Shown: positions 7,384-13,216 of the stretch, one piece after another | Layout of the letters: each line of letters starts with the position of its first letter | Position numbering within the stretch: the first letter of the stretch is position 1 | Source: Candidatus Wallbacteria bacterium | Lineage (GTDB): Bacteria; Muiribacteriota; JAQTZZ01 | NCBI GenBank assembly: GCA_028687545.1 | Contig: JAQTZZ010000074.1 | Coordinates: 1-13,216 of the forward strand | DNA: 13,216 bases | Direction of reading: 5' to 3' | Translations under genes and position numbers: made by a program | Notes under the pieces: generated by a model | Databases searched by the model: none | Seen by the model: only the letters and a program-made list of their open reading frames with translations | Told to the model about the DNA's origin: nothing

Positions 7384-9737
7384 ACAGTCAGGTTGTATAC
7401 TCCGATCGATTTCAATTTGCCTCTGAGCCGGAAATCCCCAAGTTTATCTCCCTGGACTTTGTCTCCGAGCAGGGAAAAAAGTGATTCCGGCACCAGAATC
7501 TGGCCTGCCAGCGACAAATCTTCCAGTCTGGCGGCAGTATTCACCACATCGCCGATTGCCGTGAATTCCATTCTTTTTTCGGACCCGATATTGCCTACGA
7601 CCGCTCGGCCGTAATTAATCGCCTGCCCTATGGTCAGGGAAAAATTATATTTCTTTCTGAACAGCTCGTCGAGCACAGCGATTTCCTTCTTGATCTTGAA
7701 AGCGCATTCAACAGCTTTCCGGTAAGGGTTTTCCATCGGCAGCGGAGCTCCGAAGAAACAAAGCACCGCGTCGCCCATGAATTTGTCGATCGTACCCTGA
7801 TGATCAAGGATCACTGTGGATGTCAATTTAAAAAAACTGTTAAGCAGTTCCACGACCCGCTCTGGGGGATTGCTGTCGGAAAAGGTGGTAAATCCACGGA
7901 TATCCATTAAAAGAATCGCTATCTCCAGCGATTCCCCTCCCAGTGAGATGCCGTCCGCTCTTTCGAGCAGCTGGTTCACCAGTGCCGGGGAAACATATTT
8001 TTCAAAGGTCTCTTTCAATTTAATCTGTTTTTTCCGGTCGTTTTCACTGAGTTTTCTCATCCTGGTCAGCTCTTCGCGCTTGAGGTTGAACACTTCGGCA
8101 TTTTTCAGGGCGATCGTGGCAGAAGAGAGAAGCGCATTGAGCAGCAGGCGTTCATCTTCCCCGATTTCTTCCCGTTCACGCTGTTCTATGATGATGATGC
8201 CTTTGACTTCACCGCTGACCAGCAGTGGGGCAAGTACTTTGAACGCAAGTTTGGATCGTTTTGCAATGCTCAGAAGCTCCGGCTGGCGCTTCATGTCAAA
8301 GGTAGTGATGATTTCCCGCCTGCTGACCAGGTAACCCAGGACCTGATCGTCGCTGATTCTGAGCTTCCGCTCGGAAAGCTCCTGCACCTTGCCGCCTGCA
8401 ACCCGGAAATTGCTGATGGTATAGATGTCATCCTTGTTGGGATCTACCAGATAGATCTGCCCGGACTGGGCCTGCAGCCCCTTGACCAGAATTTCCGTCA
8501 TGGAAGAGCCGATTTTTTCCACATCCACTGATGACGTGATTTCTCTGATGTTCACCATCAAGGCGTAAAGTTTGATGGTGCGTTCAGTCAGTTTTTCTTT
8601 GATGGACTGGATCGCTTCAAAATTGCTGTTCAACTGCCCTTCCAGGGTCACGGTCCTGTTCTTCAGGTTTTTCATCTCTGCCCGGGACCTGCTTGTTTCA
8701 TCGAGAAGGTCAATGTAGTTCTTATTGACAACCGACAGGGAAATCCCCAGCAGGGCGTATGACAGGCACACGATCCATGATGGTCCGAAGGCAGGGGTGA
8801 AATTGAGCACATAGAAGATCGGAGCCATTACAGAAATCACAAGCGTGATCGTGCAGCCTTCCTCCATTCCAAGAGTAGCGCCGTAGATAATGATTCCCCA
8901 GTAACAGAAATAGGTGAAAACCGGGGGGACATTTTTGCTGAAAATGAGATGGAAAAGGAGAAACATGAACAGCACGCCCAAGAGATACACAAGCTTTCGC
9001 CCGCTTCGCTCAAACACCGTTCTTTTGGATTCAGGCATTACCTGCGACTTGGAAACGGATTCCTTTTCGTCCCTCACCAGAGAATACTTCCCATAGATCT
9101 CTGTGAGAATTCTCTGGGCAGTGGAAGAAATTACCGGTTCCATGTCTTTGGACAGTTTTTCGAGAATCTTCGCGAAACTTGAATCAGCGGTACCTTTGAG
9201 AGAATCGAGCAGTTTGAGCTTGATGTCAAGCGAGGTTTCTTTCTGCTGAAGCATCTGATACCAGGTGTTTTTCAGCTCCTTGGAAAATTCATTTAAGAGA
9301 ATTTCCAGCAATTGCCTTCGATCCGAATGATTCAGGATCAATTCCTGAAGTTCCGGATGCTGGGTAGCCGTGCTCTTCTTGCGGTGCAGTGATTCAGCCG
9401 CCAGTTTGAAAATTTCGCTGTTTGAGTGAGACAGCAGGTAAAAGATGAACAGATACCCGCCTGATTCGAAATTCAGTTCAGCCATCTTTACCAGGACCTG
9501 GATCAGTGGAAAATCGTCGCTCTCCACAGCGGGCTGAAAAAATTCCGGGTACAGTTTCCATTCCAGCCGGTGGGTTTCCACCAGCTGTTCAAGCATTTTC
9601 TGCCGTTTCACCTTGTCGGGCTGAGTGAAAAACAACTCCTGCAGCTTTTTTTGATTGAACCCCTGCGGGTCGTCCAGATGCTGAAGGAATAATTGTTCGA
9701 TTTCTTCAGGAGGCAGCAATATCTTTGGATTATTCAT
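7365..9737 (-). CDS. Membrane class III adenylate cyclase with N-terminal helical repeats and a GAF domain
   Basis: The 790-residue protein has an alpha-helical, HEAT-like N-terminus (about 1-220), four hydrophobic helices (about 249-267, 274-290, 294-312, 319-337), a coiled coil (340-390), a GAF domain (about 400-550) and a C-terminal class III cyclase domain (about 600-785). The cyclase domain follows the typical transducer FEKYVSPALVNQLLE (578-592). Catalytic residues are present: metal-binding Asp612 (MDIRGFT) and Asp656 (KFMGDAV), adenine-selecting Lys652 and Asp730 (TAIGD), and transition-state Asn733 and Arg737 (NTAARLE). This pattern predicts ATP to cAMP, with the enzyme at the inner membrane and both GAF and cyclase domains cytoplasmic. 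It heads a run of overlapping genes after a 104-bp gap. ATG at 9737 has only a weak upstream AGAG. Cyclase identity is secure; its input signal is unknown, and the HEAT-like label rests on helical periodicity only. Confidence 0.93.
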   Translation of the reverse strand: MNNPKILLPPEEIEQLFLQHLDDPQGFNQKKLQELFFTQPDKVKRQKMLEQLVETHRLEWKLYPEFFQPAVESDDFPLIQVLVKMAELNFESGGYLFIFYLLSHSNSEIFKLAAESLHRKKSTATQHPELQELILNHSDRRQLLEILLNEFSKELKNTWYQMLQQKETSLDIKLKLLDSLKGTADSSFAKILEKLSKDMEPVISSTAQRILTEIYGKYSLVRDEKESVSKSQVMPESKRTVFERSGRKLVYLLGVLFMFLLFHLIFSKNVPPVFTYFCYWGIIIYGATLGMEEGCTITLVISVMAPIFYVLNFTPAFGPSWIVCLSYALLGISLSVVNKNYIDLLDETSRSRAEMKNLKNRTVTLEGQLNSNFEAIQSIKEKLTERTIKLYALMVNIREITSSVDVEKIGSSMTEILVKGLQAQSGQIYLVDPNKDDIYTISNFRVAGGKVQELSERKLRISDDQVLGYLVSRREIITTFDMKRQPELLSIAKRSKLAFKVLAPLLVSGEVKGIIIIEQREREEIGEDERLLLNALLSSATIALKNAEVFNLKREELTRMRKLSENDRKKQIKLKETFEKYVSPALVNQLLERADGISLGGESLEIAILLMDIRGFTTFSDSNPPERVVELLNSFFKLTSTVILDHQGTIDKFMGDAVLCFFGAPLPMENPYRKAVECAFKIKKEIAVLDELFRKKYNFSLTIGQAINYGRAVVGNIGSEKRMEFTAIGDVVNTAARLEDLSLAGQILVPESLFSLLGDKVQGDKLGDFRLRGKLKSIGVYNLTVCKNML

Positions 9738-9769
9738 ATAAAAATCGGCTCTGCTGTTTGAAAATTTTA

Positions 9770-9801
9770 ATTATATTACATGTTTTTTTAATGATTCTCA
9801 A
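9770..9801 (-). promoter_or_regulatory. Candidate promoter for the adenylate cyclase gene run
   Basis: On the minus strand TTGAGA (9796-9801) is followed after 17 bases by TAATAT (9773-9778). A perfect TATAAT (9770-9775) overlaps it but lies 20 bases from the -35 candidate. The site sits in the only long gap right of the carboxyltransferase, in AT-rich DNA, and would give a leader of about 30 bases. AT-rich DNA yields such matches by chance, so this is tentative. Confidence 0.35.
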
Positions 9802-9816
9802 CTTTTCCGGACATGT
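9778..9816. promoter_or_regulatory. Pair of ACATGT palindromes beside the cyclase promoter candidate
   Basis: The self-complementary hexamer ACATGT occurs at 9778-9783 and 9811-9816, 33 bases apart start to start (about three helical turns). The pair brackets the -35 candidate. This could be a two-site operator, but six-base palindromes are common and no regulator gene is adjacent. Confidence 0.2.
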
Positions 9817-9820
9817 TGCA

Positions 9821-9841
9821 GGAACGGTCAGAAACCGTTCC
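9821..9841 (-). terminator. Perfect 8-bp hairpin directly after yraN (terminator-like, no U-tract)
   Basis: The arms GGAACGGT (9821-9828) and ACCGTTCC (9834-9841) are perfectly complementary around a 5-base loop. The hairpin begins at the base next to the yraN stop codon (9842-9844). No T run follows on the minus strand, so it may be a Rho-assisted terminator, an mRNA 3'-end stabiliser or a ribosome-proximal roadblock rather than a classical intrinsic terminator. It separates the rnhB-yraN block from the cyclase block. Confidence 0.5.
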
Positions 9842-10198
9842 CTACTGAAAAGCATTTTCCAGATGTTCGATCTTCCAGTCGATGATGTTGATCACGTCAA
9901 ATCTGAAATTGTAATTCTGATATTCCGGATGGATGGCTATAAAATAAAGGGCTGTTTTTTTTATGCGCTGCTGCTTAGCCCGGTTGACGAGAAAACCGGG
10001 ATCCATGCCAAAAGCTGTTTTCCGGGTTTTAACTTCCACAAAAACCAGCTGCTCCCCACAGGACACGATCAGATCAATTTCCCCAAACCTGCTGCGGAAA
10101 TTTTCTGCCACCAGGGAGAAACCCAGCTCCCGGATATATTCAGAAGCCCGGTGTTCTCCGTGCTCTCCCAGTTCTTTCCTGCTATTTCCCGAAGCCAA
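9842..10198 (-). CDS. yraN: YraN/UPF0102 family nuclease-like protein
   Basis: With the preferred TTG start the protein has 118 residues, the usual family size. It opens with RKELGEHGEHRASEYIRELGF, matching the family's conserved LGxxGE start. FGEIDLI (38-44) and FVEVKTR (53-59) supply the PD-(D/E)XK-type acidic and lysine residues Asp42, Glu55 and Lys57. The family has a Holliday-junction-resolvase-like fold; its exact cellular role is poorly defined. It is often found beside rnhB, as here. TTG at 10198 is chosen because GGAGG (10205-10209) lies 6 bases upstream, leaving a 17-base overlap with rnhB. The alternative ATG at 10240 would add 14 residues and give a 59-base overlap without a comparable binding site. 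Confidence 0.9.
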   Translation of the reverse strand: MASGNSRKELGEHGEHRASEYIRELGFSLVAENFRSRFGEIDLIVSCGEQLVFVEVKTRKTAFGMDPGFLVNRAKQQRIKKTALYFIAIHPEYQNYNFRFDVINIIDWKIEHLENAFQ

Positions 10199-10979
10199 GC
10201 TTAGCCTCCGTTTCTTTTCTCTCAAGTCTGTCCCTGGCATCCCGGCAGATTTTTCCGATCGCGCTCAATTCCCGCGGCTCGAATCCGGACTCAGTAATTT
10301 CGCCTTCCAGTGCTTCTAATGCCGGCATACTTCTGAGAGTCTTGGCCCTCTTCCAGAATTGATAAAAAAGCGGGGGGAAAAGACCTGATTTGACAGGTTC
10401 GAATGTTTTGCGGTGCTCTGGACATGGTCCGTACAGCGAAATTGCCAGCAGATGATCCAGGGTTCCATACCCTTTATGCGCGGCAAACCCGTAAGCCGGA
10501 TACTTCTGACCCAGTTCCAGCATCAAATCGTCACGATGGACCTTGGCGAGGATTGAGGCAGCTGCTATCGAGAGAGACTTGTCCTCTCCTCTGATCAGGC
10601 TTTGGTACGGAATTCCAAGATCCCCAAGCTTCACTGCGTCGATCAGCAGATAGTCCGGACGAAGGCCAAGTCCGCCGAAAGCTTTCAGCATGGCTTTTTT
10701 TGTGGCTTTCAGGATGTTCAGATCGTCAATCTCTTCCCTGGATGAAATCCCAAAGGAATAGCCCACAGCCCGGGTAATAATACCAGGATAAAGTTTTCTC
10801 CTGGCGGAATCGCTGAGCTTTTTGGAATCCCGTACACCTTCCAGATCGAAATCTGCTCTGAGTATCACACAGGCTGCCACTACGGGACCTGCCAGCGGAC
10901 CGCGTCCGGCTTCATCCATACCTGCGACGGCGCAGAATCCCCTTTTTTTCAGTTCCAGTTCGATTTCAGAAAATTGCAC
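10182..10979 (-). CDS. rnhB: Ribonuclease HII with a C-terminal extension
   Basis: RNase HII removes ribonucleotides from DNA and cuts RNA in RNA-DNA hybrids, using two metal ions. The 265-residue protein shows GMDEAGRGPLAGP (20-32) with Asp22 and Glu23, VRDSKKLS (49-56), LLIDA (111-115) with Asp114, and GEDKSLSIAAASILAKVHRD (131-150). The usual GD of the last motif reads GE-Asp here (Glu132, Asp133), so the fourth acidic ligand may be either residue. HKGYGT (168-173) and PEHRKTFEPVK (187-197) complete the core. About 60 residues after 205 exceed the common family length, are mostly helical and charged, and may be lineage-specific. The start is GTG at 10979 with AGAGGA upstream; the next in-frame ATG (Met21) would cut into the active site. 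The gene overlaps yraN, its frequent neighbour. Confidence 0.95.
   Translation of the reverse strand: MQFSEIELELKKRGFCAVAGMDEAGRGPLAGPVVAACVILRADFDLEGVRDSKKLSDSARRKLYPGIITRAVGYSFGISSREEIDDLNILKATKKAMLKAFGGLGLRPDYLLIDAVKLGDLGIPYQSLIRGEDKSLSIAAASILAKVHRDDLMLELGQKYPAYGFAAHKGYGTLDHLLAISLYGPCPEHRKTFEPVKSGLFPPLFYQFWKRAKTLRSMPALEALEGEITESGFEPRELSAIGKICRDARDRLERKETEAKLGFGK
10205..10209 (-). promoter_or_regulatory. Ribosome binding site supporting a TTG start for yraN
   Basis: GGAGG on the minus strand is 6 bases from TTG at 10198 and lies inside the rnhB coding sequence. It is downstream of the ATG at 10240, so it cannot serve that start. Translation of yraN is probably coupled to rnhB termination at 10182-10184. 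Confidence 0.6.
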
Positions 10980-11002
10980 TTTTCCAATTCCTCTGCCACA
11001 GC

Positions 11003-12118
11003 TTACTGATTCAGGATCACTTTTCCATCAAATTGCATAAGACAGGCCTCTTTTTCCTGGTCCAGCATTCCCCTGAATCTGAGAAAATTCAGATCCATGT
11101 ATGTCAGAAAGATGAACATGCGTAAAAAAATGAAAATAACGGCGTAAGTTACTGCCAGGGCCAGACAGATCAGCAGCAAGGCAAACAGGAAGGTCGCAGG
11201 GTATAAAAGGATCTGGATGCTGAATGTCAGCATGAAAAGCAGCACTGACAGCAGGATGACGATCAGGCTGAGCGGAAGTCCCACTGCAATCACGATGATT
11301 AAGACTGCTTTGGCATAGAAATAAGCCAATACTGTAGTCAGTATCCCTTTACAGAGCAAATATCTCATGATTGCTGACCATTTTTCGCAGAAAAAAATCA
11401 GGAAGGTCCTGCAGCAAAGAGAGACAGAAAGATCCCTGGTGGCAAGCCAGGGTATCAGAAAAAAGAAAAACAGGCCCAGGCAGACATTTCCCAGCAGTGC
11501 CAAAAGATTCGAGAATCGCACAGCCTGCGCTCCGGGAGCTCCGAATCCGGAACTGTCGAACATAACCTGCAGAATTCCGGAAGCAGCGAGATATGCTGCA
11601 GGCAGGAAAAAGAACAGCAGGGCTGAAGCAAATACCAGAGCTGCAAAACTCCCTTTTTTCTTAAATTCATCCAGCAGCCTGCGCTCAATCCCGGCCGTGA
11701 ACAGTGTGGAAAAAAACAGGAGCAGGAAACGGAATTGCCAGACCAGTGCATAAGCCGTCAGCGCTATGATCAGGGCGATAAACAAAAAAACAGGCCCCAG
11801 ATGCTGCTCAATGATGCTGCCCAATTTCTGCTTCTGCTCGCCAAACACTTCCTTGGCTACCCTCAGTTTTTCCTCCAGATCAGGATCAGCCGATTTCAGC
11901 GCACTTTTGATGATTTCAGTGTAGGCGGCATCCGATCCCCCTTTCAGGGACGAAGCGGTGTTGAAGAACAAACCGGCAAATGAAAGGTTCTGGCCGGAAA
12001 ACCAGGCTATGCAGTAAATCAACGCTAGTGATGCGTATGTTTTCCAGGTCATTTTCCTGACAAGATTCCCGGAATTGCACCAGGATATTTTCATGATCTC
12101 AAAAAAACTTTTATTCAT
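11003..12118 (-). CDS. Multi-pass membrane protein of unknown function
   Basis: I do not recognise this 371-residue protein. It shows about seven hydrophobic segments (near 27-45, 107-126, 158-185, 203-225, 257-280, 281-305 and 308-338). A polar region between the first two (about 58-105) contains a Glu/Lys-rich helix, followed after the membrane part by a short C-terminal tail. No transporter, glycosyltransferase or protease motif is evident. ATG at 12118 directly abuts the TGA of the DUF2723 gene (12119-12121), with GGAG 5 bases upstream, so the two are very likely co-translated. It may serve the same envelope process as that protein, by context only. rnhB follows after 23 bases. Confidence 0.8.
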   Translation of the reverse strand: MNKSFFEIMKISWCNSGNLVRKMTWKTYASLALIYCIAWFSGQNLSFAGLFFNTASSLKGGSDAAYTEIIKSALKSADPDLEEKLRVAKEVFGEQKQKLGSIIEQHLGPVFLFIALIIALTAYALVWQFRFLLLFFSTLFTAGIERRLLDEFKKKGSFAALVFASALLFFFLPAAYLAASGILQVMFDSSGFGAPGAQAVRFSNLLALLGNVCLGLFFFFLIPWLATRDLSVSLCCRTFLIFFCEKWSAIMRYLLCKGILTTVLAYFYAKAVLIIVIAVGLPLSLIVILLSVLLFMLTFSIQILLYPATFLFALLLICLALAVTYAVIFIFLRMFIFLTYMDLNFLRFRGMLDQEKEACLMQFDGKVILNQ

Positions 12119-13216
12119 TCATTCTCCTAAAAGCATCCCTGGAAATGTCTCCAGCATCCCGATCCCGCTGATCGCAGCCGCATTTTCCGGATCTTCTTCC
12201 AGCACTTTCCGCCAGTATGAAAGAGCTTCCGCGGTCTGTCCGGTTCTGTAATAATACCGGGCTCTCAAATTCCATCCCTGCACTATTTCCGGAATAGAAT
12301 CCAGGATTTTTCCCAGTTCCGGCCAGTTTTTCTCCTCTATCTGAACCTGCGCGATCAGCAGGTTGATTTCCTGATCCTGCAATCCTTTTGAAACCCATGT
12401 TTCAGAGAGCTTTTTTGCTTCCGCGTTTTTTCCCTGAATCAGAAAATATCGGAGGAGATAAAAAGTTTTCTGCCGTTCATCCTTGAATTTGTCGACTTCG
12501 GTCTGGAAGCGATTCCAGTCCTTCAATTTCCAGAGAGCCTGAACTTCTTCGTTCAGATAGCGGTCATCCGAAGTCTTTTCATACATCAGAGCCGCGTCCG
12601 CCTGGATCAGTGCGGCATTTTCCATTGCAATCGAAAGTGCCAGTTTTTTCTCCTGATCCTTCCGGGTCAGTTCCCGATATTCTTCGTAAATTCTGGCGCT
12701 GCGGCTGATCGCATTCTGGATATCCAGGGACTGCGGATCCGGACTGAGGCTGCGGGAAAGGGTGATGTATGCCGCTGCTTCGGAATAATGAAATTCCCCG
12801 GCCAGTTCGCTGGAATAGTTCCTCAGTGCAGAGGCGTATAAGTGTTTGATCCTCTTTTCACCTGAGTCCAGGGGCTTTCCATAGGGAAGCACCAGATTTT
12901 TCCAGCAATTGTCGTTTTCCGATAAATACAACTCTTTTTGGCCGTCAAGGGCATACAGATGTCCGTAGTTATTGAAAAAATAGGTAGTCTCTCCGGGATG
13001 TTTTTCGGCGCTGAAAACTCCTGTCAGACCGCCATGCGCCAGTCCCTCAGACAGAGCCTCCGGTTCCAGCCCCAGATATTTCCTCAAATAATCTCTGTAC
13101 CATGGAATACTGATCAGAGAACTGTCCACCACCATGATGTCTGTGCGTATTTTTTCAGCGTACTGTGCGTAAAACAGGGGAAAAGCCAGTTCATCTCCTG
13201 ATACCAGCAGTATCGA
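12119..13216 (-). CDS. C-terminal part of a DUF2723-family (GT117-like) membrane glycosyltransferase with TPRs (5' end beyond right edge)
   Basis: The minus frame stays open from TGA at 12119 to the window edge, 365 residues, so the start is outside. The first visible residues, VSGDELAFPLFYAQYAEKIR, followed shortly by VVDSSLISIPWY, match a soluble segment of DUF2723 proteins. In those, a GDxDxFPLWY-like motif precedes 'RxDVxVVxxSLLNTxWY', downstream of a polytopic membrane domain related to protein O-mannosyltransferases. The rest is helical with a clear TPR near the C-terminus (TGQTAEALSYWRKVLEEDP region, about 311-344 of the visible part). An ATG at 13135 exists, but starting there would cut through the conserved segment. 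The likely role is sugar transfer to extracytoplasmic proteins or lipids, but the membrane part is not visible. The next gene begins immediately after the stop. Confidence 0.75.
   Translation of the reverse strand, partial: SILLVSGDELAFPLFYAQYAEKIRTDIMVVDSSLISIPWYRDYLRKYLGLEPEALSEGLAHGGLTGVFSAEKHPGETTYFFNNYGHLYALDGQKELYLSENDNCWKNLVLPYGKPLDSGEKRIKHLYASALRNYSSELAGEFHYSEAAAYITLSRSLSPDPQSLDIQNAISRSARIYEEYRELTRKDQEKKLALSIAMENAALIQADAALMYEKTSDDRYLNEEVQALWKLKDWNRFQTEVDKFKDERQKTFYLLRYFLIQGKNAEAKKLSETWVSKGLQDQEINLLIAQVQIEEKNWPELGKILDSIPEIVQGWNLRARYYYRTGQTAEALSYWRKVLEEDPENAAAISGIGMLETFPGMLLGE

Noticed and set aside
7816-8334. 172-codon serine- and arginine-rich plus-strand frame
   Set aside because: It is the antisense shadow of the GAF-cyclase coding region, and its composition is typical of reverse reading of charged helices.
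9725-10204. 159-codon plus-strand frame covering the cyclase upstream gap and yraN
   Set aside because: It is antisense to yraN, which has clear family motifs, and has no protein features of its own.
12119-13135. Complete 338-residue gene starting at ATG 13135
   Set aside because: The frame stays open to the edge, and the 27 residues upstream contain the conserved GDxxxFPLxY-like DUF2723 motif, so this is an internal methionine of a partial gene.

Overview
The window is a densely packed bacterial segment with every supported gene on the minus strand, so transcription runs from the right edge to the left. The mix suggests a Gram-negative-type or candidate-phylum bacterium rather than a well-studied genus: a type IV pilus or type II secretion-like ATPase with c-di-GMP-binding modules, a DUF2723-type membrane glycosyltransferase, a membrane-bound class III adenylate cyclase and a PccB/MmdA-type biotin enzyme. 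I cannot name the phylum. I see no tRNA, rRNA, CRISPR array, insertion sequence or phage gene.

Right block (13216 to 9842): the C-terminal part of a DUF2723/TPR protein runs in from the right edge. Its stop codon directly abuts the start of an unrecognised multi-pass membrane protein. The housekeeping pair rnhB (RNase HII) and yraN (UPF0102) follows. yraN probably starts at a TTG with an excellent ribosome binding site. The block closes with a perfect 8-bp hairpin touching the yraN stop.

Middle block (9737 to 6201): after a 104-bp gap with a weak promoter candidate come three overlapping genes. They are a 790-residue adenylate cyclase (helical repeats, four membrane helices, coiled coil, GAF, cyclase domain), an 82-residue membrane-anchored protein, and a 314-residue protein that repeats the cyclase's 'four helices, coiled coil, GAF' layout without a catalytic domain.

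Left block (6199 to 1): one base further on starts a PccB/MmdA-type carboxyltransferase. After a 91-bp gap with a two-copy 16-bp repeat come a biotin-carboxylase-like protein and a separate biotin carrier protein. A four-TPR protein and a PilB/GspE-family ATPase follow, the latter cut by the left edge.

The strongest surprises are two. The biotin carboxylase homologue has lost most residues needed for ATP and bicarbonate chemistry, while its carboxyltransferase and biotin carrier look intact, which suggests a pseudoenzyme scaffold or a decarboxylase/transcarboxylase-like complex. The ATPase carries three tandem MshEN-like modules, of which only the first keeps a textbook c-di-GMP motif pair, and its visible core motifs are also divergent. 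cAMP production, a biotin-dependent acyl-CoA enzyme and a c-di-GMP-responsive pilus-type motor thus sit in one probable transcriptional run.
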